Source: Allomuricauda sp. (GTDB taxonomy: Bacteria > Bacteroidota > Bacteroidia > Flavobacteriales > Flavobacteriaceae). Taken from it: DNA of 64,000 bases. The stretch's first letter is position 1; the number at the start of each line of letters is the position of its first letter. Below are positions 33,615-43,800 of this stretch, in pieces. The DNA lies in NCBI RefSeq assembly GCF_002699205.1, contig NZ_PABT01000037.1, positions 1-64,000 of the forward strand. The letters are read 5' to 3'. A model generated the notes under the pieces. That model searched no databases. It was not told the DNA's origin and was given only the letters and a program-made list of their open reading frames with translations. Position numbers and translations under genes: made by a program.

Positions 33615-33643
33615 AGAAAAAAATAGGGGGCACAATGCCCCCC
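33615..33643 (-). terminator. Terminator at the end of the sus operon
   Basis: On the minus strand GGGGGCA and TGCCCCC form a perfect stem around TTG, followed by TATTTTTTTC. The 40 bases before it on that strand contain two GAGTTTAGTTA copies (see findings). It ends the susC-to-lipoprotein transcript against the convergent purU. Confidence 0.85.
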
Positions 33644-33698
33644 TCTAACTAAACTCAAATAACTAAACTCAAAACTCAACGCTTTGTTTTTTTTTGTT

Positions 33699-34406
33699 TT
33701 ATGGATTGGTCCTGAATTCAAATATTTCCGATGTTGAACTATTCCCTACATCATCGGTTGCAACCACTTGCCAATAATAAACAGTATCGGCATTTGTGGC
33801 AGTATCAAAACTTGCTGTGTCCGTTTCTCCCAAAACCGATGTAGGTGGGCTAACGGTATCCATATAAAGGATATAGGACAAAGTATCCCCGTCCAAATCC
33901 GTCGCTTCCCATTCGAGGGTAATATTCCCAGCTTCCACGGCCACCCCCATTTCCGGAGATGGTTCGTATGCCGGAAAAGGCGCATAATTCTCTATCGCCG
34001 CTCCTGCATTGTAAAAACGCCAAGTGGCACTTGAAGCGGTTTCATTGGTGCCATCCGCCTTGGACACCACGGCCCATGAATAAGCGGTTCCACGGTTCAA
34101 CGTGACCGAAACTTCAGGAATGGAAGTGCTAAATGAACTTTCCTCCCCGGTTTCCAAATTGTTCAACAAAAGGGTATAGGAATCCGTGTTCTCCGAGGAT
34201 TCCCATTGAAAAGTTACTTGACTTTCCGTTTCTGATACAATGACACCTTCGGTACACTCTTCATTGTTCTCCGGATAAATTAACGTGGCAGCAGAGGGAG
34301 CCGCAACAGTTGGTTCCGGTTCTGGTGCCGGGTCATCCCCACCACCTCCACAAGAAAATAGGGCCAAGACCAAAAAAAGAGCGAGATACTTATATACTAT
34401 TTTCAT
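33699..34406 (-). CDS. Surface lipoprotein with two FN3-like domains, last gene of the sus operon
   Basis: 235 residues. The lipobox is Leu-Phe-Ser-Cys19, followed by Gly-Gly-Gly-Gly-Asp-Asp; such an acidic stretch after the cysteine is the export signal for surface lipoproteins in Bacteroidota. Two beta-sandwich repeats follow: about 40-130 (Val-Thr-Phe-Gln-Trp ... Tyr-Ser-Trp-Ala-Val-Val) and about 145-233 (Ile-Thr-Leu-Glu-Trp ... Tyr-Tyr-Trp-Gln-Val-Val). It overlaps the amylase gene by 4 bp. A glycan-binding or assembly role at the cell surface is likely but not shown. Confidence 0.7.
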   Translation of the reverse strand: MKIVYKYLALFLVLALFSCGGGGDDPAPEPEPTVAAPSAATLIYPENNEECTEGVIVSETESQVTFQWESSENTDSYTLLLNNLETGEESSFSTSIPEVSVTLNRGTAYSWAVVSKADGTNETASSATWRFYNAGAAIENYAPFPAYEPSPEMGVAVEAGNITLEWEATDLDGDTLSYILYMDTVSPPTSVLGETDTASFDTATNADTVYYWQVVATDDVGNSSTSEIFEFRTNP

Positions 34407-37400
34407 TGTTTTATGATTTTAAATTCATGAGCTGTTCCTTCTCCCGACACTTTTACCAAGTACATCCCATTGGCATAGCCAGAAAGATCTATATCAAACT
34501 TCCCATATTGTGCCTCGGTAACTGTAGCGAGATGCAATTTTCCATTTAGGTCAAAAACCTGAACGTTCATTTTTGCATTGGTATCGAAACCGAGGTCCAC
34601 GGACACGGTACTGGCATCCATTATTGGATTTGGGTAAACGGAGGCTTTGTCCGTTAACAAAATGGTCTCCTCGAACATTCCTTGGCAATCCATATTGGTG
34701 GTAACCTTTAGTTTGTTGACCGCTTGGTCCAATTTTAGCTCAAAAGAATCCTTTGAGGCGAGATATACCTCATCATTGATCTGAATGTTATAATAATCAG
34801 CCCCCTTGAGCTGCAAGGAAAGTACATTGTTGCCTTTATCCAACGCCGAATACACTTCTAAAGATTCAGGTTCGGTAATGGTCAATGTGTAGCATTGCTG
34901 ATAATCCGATTGTCCTGACACCGTAATACACAATTGATAGTTTCCAGCTGATAAATTTTCAAAAATGGCCTCATCTTCAAAATTGGTGGACACCTCAGTA
35001 ACCCCGGACAATGTTGCGGTATAGGAAAGTGCTTCCATAGCGGTGACGGATATGCTCCCATTATTGCTTCCCCTACAGGTTTCGCTGCTGGTCATCACAC
35101 TAAAATTATCCTCTGGTAAAGAAAAAACCTCACAACCGTCAACATTCACCACGGCTCCCAAGGTGGTGTTCGGACAAAGATCATTGGAATCGACCACACC
35201 GTCGGAATCCTCATCGGGCGGATTGTCATTCGGAAAAAGACTGGTAGGATTGTTTCCGAAAATACGGTATTCCCCCGGGGCCAAAACTATGGGTTCATTG
35301 ACGTCGGTAACCACATATTTTAGATTGTTGGCCAAAAACTCGTACCAAACACCGGTTTCTTGAAATGCCGGGTCAATCTCCTGTTCTTCCACACCAAAAT
35401 TTCCGACGATGGTAACGTAACCAATATCGTCCGCCCCTGCGGATGGATCGGTAAGATGTATTGTTTTCAATCCTGTGGAACTCCCCACATCCATCGTAAA
35501 ATCGGAAGTTTCAAAAATGGGTTCCTCCACTGCCAATAAATTAAGTTTGGACCAGGTATCATAAACTGCTTTTCTATCTGCATCATCATAGTAATCCCAA
35601 AGAATAGGTTTATTGCCTGTTCTGCCATTATAGTCAACGGAATAATCGTACCCCAATTCCCCGAACTGCCAAATCATCTTTGGCCCTGGAACGGTAAAAT
35701 AAAAGGCTCCTGCCAATTCCAAACGATCTAAAGCAGTGGAAAGGGTTTGTATATTGTATCCCTCTGATGCATTGCCATAAGTCAAGTTTTTGTACATCAA
35801 CCGTTCTTCGTCATGGCTCTCCATATAGGCAATATTGGATGGGGTGCTCCAATTATGTTCTAAATAGGATACTTGTGAGAAATCGGAATTGTCATTCCAT
35901 CCCATGGTCGCTTCGCTATATACTCCATTGAGATTGTTCCATAACATTATCCCCTTGCCCTCATCCAAACGGTATTCTGCCCATTCGGTTTCTTCTTCAT
36001 TGGTTCCGAGATGCTCAAATATGATAAAGAAATCCGGATTGACCTCCCATTGATAATCGGCATATTCTTTGAGAACCGCCACCCTATCAGCTTGATAACT
36101 TCCCGTACAAGCTTCGTCGGAAGCGGAGCAGTTTTGTGTGAACCCTTTGGTCAAGTCCCATCGAAAACCGTCCAAATTATATTCGTCTATCCAATATTGG
36201 GATATGCGCTTCACATAATCCTTTGTGGCTTGTGCACTATGATCAAAATCGTTGAAAACACTATAGGCGTGCGTGGCTTCTTCGTTGAAAAACGGGTTGT
36301 CTTCACTAGCAACTCCTCCATAGCCTCCGTTATCGGTGTTCCAGAGTCGATAATATGGGTTTTGGCCTGTGGCGTGATTGAAAACCACATCCAAAATAAC
36401 TGCCATCCCCCTACCGTGGCATTCATCCACCAATTGTTTCAAGGCACTTGCATTGCCATAATATTTATCCAATGCCATATGAAATGAAGGGTTATACCCC
36501 CAGCTTTCGTTGCCATCAAACTCGGAAACGGGCATTAGCTCAATAGCGTTGACCCCCAAGGCTTGCAAATAATCCAAACGGTCACGGACGGCATCAAAAC
36601 TGTGCAGTTCATCAAAATCCCTGACCAATAGCTCATAAATCACCAAATCGGTCTTGCTCGGCAACACATAATCATTGTTCACCCAACTGAACTCAGGCTC
36701 TCCCGTGCGGAGCACGGTTACCGCATGTTCCGTTTGTCCAACAGGATATTCAGGCAGGTCGGGAAATGTGACATTGTCTATATAGGGATCATTGTCCTCG
36801 TCCAAAATAAGTGTGGAATAGGGATCGGCCACCGTAATCTCACCATCTACCACATATTGGTACATATGGTTGGCCTGTGGTGTCAATCCTGTCAATTCTA
36901 TCCAAAATCTATCTTGGCCACTATCTTTTTTGAGCAAATAGTCATCACTAAGGGTCCAATTGTTGAAATCCCCGATAAGGTGGACCACCTCCTTCCCTGG
37001 CGCATAAAAGACCAGTGTTGCCGAAGTATCGTCATCGGGATCAAGATTGATTCCATCCATCATGCCTTCGGGAACGGCCTCTTCTTCCACATTGACCACG
37101 ACCATAAAATTCTCGACCAAGGTTTTACCTCCACTTTCGGCCTCTAATGTGTACTGTGAATTTTCTGTGATGTTAATGTGGTCATAGCTATATTCGATTC
37201 CATTGGAGGTATCCACTATGTTACCGTTGATGGTCAACGTAAAATCCGCAACAATGGAACTTGTAGCGGATATGGATAGGTCTTCCCCGGGGCTTAACAA
37301 AGTTAAACTTTCGGTGGGATTGTTCAATTGAAGCTGAAAATTGCCCACATCAAAAAAGAAATCGCCACAGCCGTTGGCCTTGAACTCTTGGCTGCCCGAG

Positions 37401-37768
37401 GCGTTTCTGAACACCATTCCCATTTGTGTGGCATTGTCGGACTGTTCCCCTGTCAAGCCATAGTAGACTTCAGGGACAAAGGTGATGCTCCATGTCCCAT
37501 CTCCATTATCGGACATTTCACCCACGCCGTCGTCCTGTCCCCAGTTACCCACTACTGAGAATCCCCACGGGTCGGCATCCGTTCCTATTCCTGAATGAAG
37601 ATAGACTTTACCAGGGTTGGAAAAGCCATTGCAATCCGTATCATTGCTATTGGCATCCACAGTAATGGTAATTTCTTGATCCACCGCAAAAGGGTACGGT
37701 TCTATGATCACCTGCGACCAAGACGCTATGGTGGATAACAATAAACCAAATAGTAAAAATTTCTTCAT
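34403..37768 (-). CDS. Large secreted GH13 alpha-amylase with T9SS sorting domain
   Basis: 1121 residues: signal peptide (1-18), an N-terminal starch-module-like domain (about 20-150), an E-set/CBM48-type domain (about 245-335), and a GH13 barrel (about 370-740). Catalytic residues are nucleophile Asp538 (Phe-Arg-Trp-Asp-Leu), acid Glu585 (Ile-Phe-Glu-His) and Asp653 (Ser-His-Asp), with region I Asp-Val-Val-Phe-Asn-His. Then come an all-beta C domain, a TSP3-like Asp-rich stretch (about 850-880), a SprB-type repeat (about 898-975) and a C-terminal type A sorting domain (Tyr-Pro-Asn-Pro ... Gly-Met-Tyr-Leu-Val-Lys-Val). It would be secreted by T9SS, anchored outside, and cut starch for SusCD. 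Confidence 0.9.
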   Translation of the reverse strand: MKKFLLFGLLLSTIASWSQVIIEPYPFAVDQEITITVDANSNDTDCNGFSNPGKVYLHSGIGTDADPWGFSVVGNWGQDDGVGEMSDNGDGTWSITFVPEVYYGLTGEQSDNATQMGMVFRNASGSQEFKANGCGDFFFDVGNFQLQLNNPTESLTLLSPGEDLSISATSSIVADFTLTINGNIVDTSNGIEYSYDHINITENSQYTLEAESGGKTLVENFMVVVNVEEEAVPEGMMDGINLDPDDDTSATLVFYAPGKEVVHLIGDFNNWTLSDDYLLKKDSGQDRFWIELTGLTPQANHMYQYVVDGEITVADPYSTLILDEDNDPYIDNVTFPDLPEYPVGQTEHAVTVLRTGEPEFSWVNNDYVLPSKTDLVIYELLVRDFDELHSFDAVRDRLDYLQALGVNAIELMPVSEFDGNESWGYNPSFHMALDKYYGNASALKQLVDECHGRGMAVILDVVFNHATGQNPYYRLWNTDNGGYGGVASEDNPFFNEEATHAYSVFNDFDHSAQATKDYVKRISQYWIDEYNLDGFRWDLTKGFTQNCSASDEACTGSYQADRVAVLKEYADYQWEVNPDFFIIFEHLGTNEEETEWAEYRLDEGKGIMLWNNLNGVYSEATMGWNDNSDFSQVSYLEHNWSTPSNIAYMESHDEERLMYKNLTYGNASEGYNIQTLSTALDRLELAGAFYFTVPGPKMIWQFGELGYDYSVDYNGRTGNKPILWDYYDDADRKAVYDTWSKLNLLAVEEPIFETSDFTMDVGSSTGLKTIHLTDPSAGADDIGYVTIVGNFGVEEQEIDPAFQETGVWYEFLANNLKYVVTDVNEPIVLAPGEYRIFGNNPTSLFPNDNPPDEDSDGVVDSNDLCPNTTLGAVVNVDGCEVFSLPEDNFSVMTSSETCRGSNNGSISVTAMEALSYTATLSGVTEVSTNFEDEAIFENLSAGNYQLCITVSGQSDYQQCYTLTITEPESLEVYSALDKGNNVLSLQLKGADYYNIQINDEVYLASKDSFELKLDQAVNKLKVTTNMDCQGMFEETILLTDKASVYPNPIMDASTVSVDLGFDTNAKMNVQVFDLNGKLHLATVTEAQYGKFDIDLSGYANGMYLVKVSGEGTAHEFKIIKQ

Positions 37769-37844
37769 ATACTTTTATTTGCAAATAAAGGGAAACAGCA
37801 TAGCCATTCCCCTTTATTTTAATTATTATAAAAGGGTCTGTTAC

Positions 37845-39251
37845 CTACCTTGCAATAAGTGAATAGGTAGGTGCTCCTTCGTCTGATAGATCCAGCGTGA
37901 TCAGATAGGTACCGGCAGTAACAGCGATATTGTCACCTCCCGCATCCAAGATTCCGTCAGCTCCAGTATCCCCGTAATCGGTATCCCAAGCTTCGTTGAT
38001 CCTAAATTTGATCTCACCATCCATCAATTCAACGTTTTCAGCGACCCAAATACCAGGATTGACCTCGGTAAGCATATAGTCATTGGTTGCACCCCAATCA
38101 TTATATCCACTACCTACAACACCCCATATATCGGCAGCTTCCATGGTATAGGTTCCTGCATTGAAATCCAAAGTGATCATGTAGTATCCAGCGGTAACGG
38201 CTATGTTATCCCCTCCGGCATCCAATATTCCGTCTACACCGGTATCCCCGAAATCTGTAGCCCATTCATTGTTCATTCTAAACTTGATTTCACCATCCAT
38301 CAATTCTACACCTACTTTAAATGTATCCGTAGTGTAATCGTAGAAGAATTTGGCATCGGGGCCTGCACCTCCCCAATCGTTATAACCAGATCCCACGACA
38401 CCCCATGAGTACTCTTCCATGGTATAAGTGTTGTCGTTCAAATTCAAAGTAATCTTGTAATCTCCAGCGGTCACCGCAATATTGGCTCCCCCGGCATCCA
38501 AGGTTCCATCTGCATCGTTATCCCCGAAATCACTGTCCCAAGCATTGTTTTCCCTGAATTTGATTTCACCATCCAATAGGTTCACATAAGCTACATAAAC
38601 CCCATTTGTATCCGTGGTGTAGAACGGAGCATCCTCAAATGCGCCCCAATCATTGTATCCTGATCCAACAACGCCCCAACTGGATATTTCAATTCCTGAT
38701 GAGCTGCCGCCCTCTGATGATTTTTCAACCAAAGTAATGGTCAATGCGGCAACTTCTGATTCTGTAGAAACGGCGTCAGTTCCTTCTCCACTACCAACAA
38801 ATGCGGTTACCTTAAAGTAAACTGTCCCTGTATTGTTCGGGGCTCCCTCCTCATCTGTCGTTGCTGGATCATCATCCAACCCCAATCCTTCGGCCATGGT
38901 CAACAGTTGACTTACGGTAACACTTGCATTGGTGGTCGAAAGGGTTCCCGAATCAAATTGATATGCTCCGTCGGCATCAAAATTTTCGGAAATGGAACCT
39001 TCCAATTGATAAGAGACTTCGGTGGGCACCCCAAAATCAACAGGGTTCCATACAAAGCGTTCCGCAATGTTGTCGGAAGTTTCATCGGAGAGTAAATATT
39101 CCGATAAAAATTCGTTCTGAAATGCCACATCTTCCGAGGCCGTCTGTAGCGTAAATTCCGGTACGTGATCATCGTTTTCACACGCAGTAAAAAGAGCCAG
39201 GGCAATTATCGCCCCAAAAACTTGTGCTATAGATAATTTTATGTTTTTCAT
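37845..39251 (-). CDS. SusE/SusF-like starch-binding lipoprotein with three tandem repeats
   Basis: 468 residues. The lipobox is Leu-Phe-Thr-Ala-Cys24 followed by Glu-Asn-Asp-Asp, the surface-export type. A SusE N-terminal domain spans about 30-175. Three closely alike modules follow at 191-280, 282-373 and 375-468, each starting Trp-Gly-Val-Val-Gly-Ser-Gly-Tyr-Asn-Asp-Trp-Gly and containing Asp-Gly-Glu-Ile-Lys-Phe-Arg and Asn-Ile-Ala-Val-Thr-Ala-Gly. Such modules bind starch helices through aromatics. The near identity of the repeats points to recent internal duplication. It lies between susD and the amylase in the operon. Confidence 0.85.
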   Translation of the reverse strand: MKNIKLSIAQVFGAIIALALFTACENDDHVPEFTLQTASEDVAFQNEFLSEYLLSDETSDNIAERFVWNPVDFGVPTEVSYQLEGSISENFDADGAYQFDSGTLSTTNASVTVSQLLTMAEGLGLDDDPATTDEEGAPNNTGTVYFKVTAFVGSGEGTDAVSTESEVAALTITLVEKSSEGGSSSGIEISSWGVVGSGYNDWGAFEDAPFYTTDTNGVYVAYVNLLDGEIKFRENNAWDSDFGDNDADGTLDAGGANIAVTAGDYKITLNLNDNTYTMEEYSWGVVGSGYNDWGGAGPDAKFFYDYTTDTFKVGVELMDGEIKFRMNNEWATDFGDTGVDGILDAGGDNIAVTAGYYMITLDFNAGTYTMEAADIWGVVGSGYNDWGATNDYMLTEVNPGIWVAENVELMDGEIKFRINEAWDTDYGDTGADGILDAGGDNIAVTAGTYLITLDLSDEGAPTYSLIAR

Positions 39252-39265
39252 GAGAGTCGTTTTAA

Positions 39266-40816
39266 TTAGTATCCTGGATTTTGAGTTAGATTTTCATTAG
39301 CTTCCAATGCGGTCAATGGAATCGGGAAAAGTTTATAGGTCTCCGGAATGGAAGTACCGTTCAACGTATTCCCTTTCCAAGGCCACAGGTAGCTGTTTCC
39401 TGTGAACTTACCGAAGCGGATCAAGTCGCTTCTTCTGTGCCCCTCGAAATTGAGTTCCCTTCCTCTTTCATCCAGGATGAAATCCAAGGTTAGGTCAGAT
39501 TGTGTAACCGAACTTGCATGGGAACGGTTTCTTACTGCGTTCACATAGGTCAAGGCAGTTCCCATATCTGCTCCCGAAGCTCCCCGGACAGCACATTCGG
39601 CGTACATTAAATAGGCATCGGCCAAACGGAACAATGGAAAATCCGTACTGGAGAAAGTGGTCGGATTGGAATCACTGTAATAAAAGGTATTTCTGAATTT
39701 TACAGACGGAAAACCATCGGTCCAGGCCTTATAGTCCGTCATTTCATAATTGTGTCCCTCTGTCCAAAACAGTTTGGCCCTATCGTCAGTGCTATTTTCC
39801 AAATCTCCATCGTTGTACAGACCATACCAAGCTTTGGTGGCCCTATGTCCACTCCAACCTTCTTCAGCCCCGAAATCACTGAGGGTCATGGTCTCGGTAC
39901 CCAAACTACCATTGACAATGTACGTGGTGTTCCCATAACTCTGGCTGATATCGGCATCGGCGATCAACGGAAAAATTATTTCTGAGGACAAATAGTTATC
40001 CCCTGAGAAGATGCTTACAAAGTCTTCATCCAAAGAATAGCCCCCTTCATTTATCACCTTTGAAATAAGAGGCACGGCTTCATCAAACATTTCTGTTCCC
40101 GTGTAAACCCCGGCATTCATGTAAAGCTTTGCCATGAGCATGCGTGCCACACTTTTATTGGCCCTACCATATTCATTGGTGTCCGGCAACAAATCAATCA
40201 CCTCGGACAATTCATTTTCAACATAATTGAAGAGTTCCAGGCGATCTACTTCTGGCAATGGATCAGAGGTTCCATAATTTTCCTCAGTGGCCAAAACGCC
40301 TTTTCCAAAACAATCGATCAAGTAATAGTAGGCCAAAGCCCTTATGAAACGGACTTCCCCTTCAATCTGGTCTTTGTTCTCCAAATCGACGGCGCTCAGT
40401 ACCAAAAGCAGATTGTTTGCTTGCGGGATGGTATAGTAAATACGGTTGTAGAGATAACGGAAGAACTTGTTGTTCTCGTCCCAATCCGATGCAGTGGTCA
40501 ACTGGTCTAAACCATCATCTCCCCAGCGGTTTTTCAAAGCATCCGCGGTAAAATCCTGAAGGTTCACAATACCTCTAAGGAATGGGGATTCCCCTGCATC
40601 GTCGTCGATGTCCGAACTTCCCGCCCCATCGGGTCCAGAAAGTGCAAAAGAGGCATAAAGTCTCGATAGAATACCAGTAACGGCATCTGGATCCTGCTCT
40701 AGGAGCTCATCCAAAGTGAGCTCTACCTCTGGTTCGGTATCCAAATCTTTGGTACACCCTTGAATCATTAAGGCCAAGGGGATTACTAGAAATAATATTG
40801 ATTTTATTTTTTTCAT
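39266..40816 (-). CDS. susD: SusD/RagB-family outer-membrane lipoprotein
   Basis: 516 residues. The lipobox Met-Ile-Gln-Gly-Cys21 is followed by an N-terminal helical SusD-like part (TPR type), Arg-Phe-Ile-Arg-Ala-Leu-Ala-Tyr-Tyr-Leu-Ile-Asp near 148-160 (a SusD hallmark) and the C-terminal Arg-Gly-Arg-Glu-Leu-Asn-Phe-Glu-Gly-His-Arg-Arg-Ser-Asp-Leu-Ile-Arg-Phe. It forms the lid on the SusC transporter and binds maltodextrin. It begins 12 bp after susC; the neighbours show the substrate is starch or maltooligosaccharide. Confidence 0.95.
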   Translation of the reverse strand: MKKIKSILFLVIPLALMIQGCTKDLDTEPEVELTLDELLEQDPDAVTGILSRLYASFALSGPDGAGSSDIDDDAGESPFLRGIVNLQDFTADALKNRWGDDGLDQLTTASDWDENNKFFRYLYNRIYYTIPQANNLLLVLSAVDLENKDQIEGEVRFIRALAYYYLIDCFGKGVLATEENYGTSDPLPEVDRLELFNYVENELSEVIDLLPDTNEYGRANKSVARMLMAKLYMNAGVYTGTEMFDEAVPLISKVINEGGYSLDEDFVSIFSGDNYLSSEIIFPLIADADISQSYGNTTYIVNGSLGTETMTLSDFGAEEGWSGHRATKAWYGLYNDGDLENSTDDRAKLFWTEGHNYEMTDYKAWTDGFPSVKFRNTFYYSDSNPTTFSSTDFPLFRLADAYLMYAECAVRGASGADMGTALTYVNAVRNRSHASSVTQSDLTLDFILDERGRELNFEGHRRSDLIRFGKFTGNSYLWPWKGNTLNGTSIPETYKLFPIPLTALEANENLTQNPGY

Positions 40817-40828
40817 GTCAGCTATATC

Positions 40829-43800
40829 TTAAAAGTCCACATTTACCCCAATTGTAAAAGACCGAGGCCTTGGGTAGAAATTATTGTCTATTGCATTAAA
40901 ATTCTCAGGATCCTGTCCATCATACTTTGTAAGGATGAACGGGTTGTTCAAAGCTCCATAAAAACGCATGGAAACATTGGGAAGAGCATCGTCCAAACGA
41001 TACCCCAACACAATGTTCTCGCATCTTAGGAAGGTAGCATCTTCCAAAAAGTAATCGGAGAACGGTACGTTTCCTTGGACATTTATAAAGTTTGCATCTG
41101 CTGCCCCTGAGTAGAAATCAAGTACATTGGACAAACTATTGGAGTTGTTTGGGATAGCCTTGTCCACCCAACCAGTGGTCAATCTTCGGGAGTTGTACAC
41201 TTGCCCTCCAAATTGTCCCCTGAAACTGGAACTCAAATCAAATTTGCCATAATTGAAATTGAAACCAAAACCAAAGGTCCAGTTAGGACGCATGGAGCGG
41301 TAGTACCTATCGTCGTTGTCAACGGTTCCATCCCCATTGAAATCGGCAAAAGCACCATGGATAGGATTGCCTTCGGCATCATATAATTGTCTAAATACCC
41401 AAGCCGAATAGGGTTGGTAACCAACAGCATGATAAGCAAGGTATACACCGGTACCACTTTCAAGCCCGGATTCACTTGCGGTGATTCGGGAAACATCTTC
41501 AAGGTTGGTCACCTCTGTCCTGTTGTAGGAAGTGTTGCCATAAAATTCCAATGACATATTATCCTTTGTCAATGCCCTCACATTAAAATTGACCTCAAAA
41601 CCTTTACTTTCTGTTTCCCCTACATTTTTAACAAATGAAGAGGTCAGTGCTTGTCCCGGAGCAATTGGCACAGTCGCCAACAGATCCGATGTGGTCCTAT
41701 AAAAGATGTCGAAGGAACCAGTTAAAACATTGTTTGGGAACAATCCAAAATCAAGACCTGCGTTGAAAGTCTCCGCTTTTTCCCAAGTAAGATCAGAATT
41801 GTAAGGCTTGGCAGAATAAAGAGCGTAACCTTGAAGGTATTGACTGGTCACTGAACCGGCTTCGAACAAAGGAATGGATGGGTAATAACCAACGGCCCCG
41901 GTAATATCCTGCTGTCCTGTTCTACCCCAGCCAAGTCTCAATTTTAATGAATTAATAAATTCCACCTCTTTCATAAAGTCTTCCTCATAAACTTTCCAGG
42001 CAAAAGCTGCTGCCGGGAAATACCCCCATCTATTCTCTTTTGAAAATAACGAGGATGCATCCGCCCTAAAAGAGAGTGTCAACAGATACTTGTCATATAA
42101 ATTAATGTTACCGCGGCCAAAAAACGACTGCAAGTTGAGTTCATTAAAATATCTATTGGTAGGGTTCTGTGGATCATATACCAGAAAGCGTTCACCTGTT
42201 GACGTATCGTAATTGTACTCTTCCTTGTTTCCGTCGTTCCTGAAATTTTGATAGGAATACCCTGCTTGCACATCAAAACTGGTGATTGCTCCTTCCAAAT
42301 CCTTTTCGTAAGCCAAATAGGCTTCCAACGTCTTGTTGATGATATCTTGATTTTCCCTGTAGTTTACACCTGGATTAAATCGATAGTTATTGGCAGGATC
42401 CGTAGCGGTATCGTCCTGTTTATAGGTTGCCAAGGAGTTGTCGGTGTAGACCTCCTTGATTTTTGCTTTCGAAGCTTCGATACCTACATTGGCCACGGCA
42501 CGCAGCTCTGGCATAAAATGCATTTTGTAATCGAGCTCCATATTGGCCAAAATTTTGCTTACGCGCTCCGGACGATAACGTTGCATCAAAATAGCTACGG
42601 GGTTCCACTGTCCATCCAAGCTAACAAAATCACCATCCAATACCGTAGTTTGGTAATAGCCACCAAATCGATTATCAGCGGAATTATCATAAATTGGTTT
42701 TGTGGGGTCCATATTCACTGCCCCGCCCAAAGCGCCGCTTTCATCGATGGCATTCTTTTTGGACATGATTCCCTTTGCATTAAAATCCACTTTCAAATGA
42801 TCGTCCAAAAAACGTGGGGTAAGTTTCAAAGACCCTGTAATACGCTCATAATCACTCGTTTTCACCAAACCTTGGGTTTCAGTATATCCTAAAGACATAC
42901 GAATGGGAACAGACTTGAAAACACTTCCCCTAGCGCTAAAATTGTGATCAAACGAAATTGCGGTACGGTAAATGGCGTCTTGCCAGTCCGTATCCGATAA
43001 GATTCTACCTTCAATAACATCGGTAGTGGCCAGATCATCTTCCACAACAGTGCTGGGATCATCAATTCCCAAATAATTGGTGTATTCTGGATGATATTCC
43101 TGAATAAACCTTGTAAAGGCACTGGAATCCATCACATCTATTTTCTTACCGACCTTACTAATGGTCGTATTGGTCGAAAAGTTAAACTTAAATTCCCCGG
43201 TCAAACCCTTTTTGGTCGTAATAATGATAACCCCATTGGAGGCCCTGGAACCATAAATTGCAGTGGCAGAAGCGTCCTTTAGAATGGAAAAGCTCTCTAC
43301 ATCATTGGGATTTATCAAGGTCAATGGGTTACTGACACCCGCAGGGTTCGTATTGTCAACGGGAATACCGTCAATCACGATCAATGGATTGTTGTTCGCT
43401 GTCAGCGATGATCCTCCACGAATACGAATATTCGGTGCGGAATCTGGCTGTCCACCACTATTGGTGATTCGAACACCTGCGGTTTTACCGGTAAGGAGCT
43501 GATCGGTGGAAACAATCGCCCCCTTGTTGAAATCCTCCGTGGTAACCGAAGAAACGGAACCGGTTGCATCTTCCACTGTTGTGGTACCGTACCCGATTAT
43601 CACAACTTCATCGAGTAAGGTGGTGTCCTCATTCAGCGCTACATTAAGCGTGCTACTGGAAACGACAATCTCTTTGGTTTGAAACCCAATATAGGAAAAC
43701 ACCAATGTGTCGCCCATATTGACATCCAATAGGTAATTTCCGTCAAAGTCGGTTGCCGTCCCCCGACTTGTTCCCTTAATGATGATACTTACTCCAGGTA

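Noticed and set aside
37845-38690. CRISPR-like or DNA tandem repeat in the SusE gene
   Set aside because: The repeats are about 275-280 bp long, in frame and encode protein modules.
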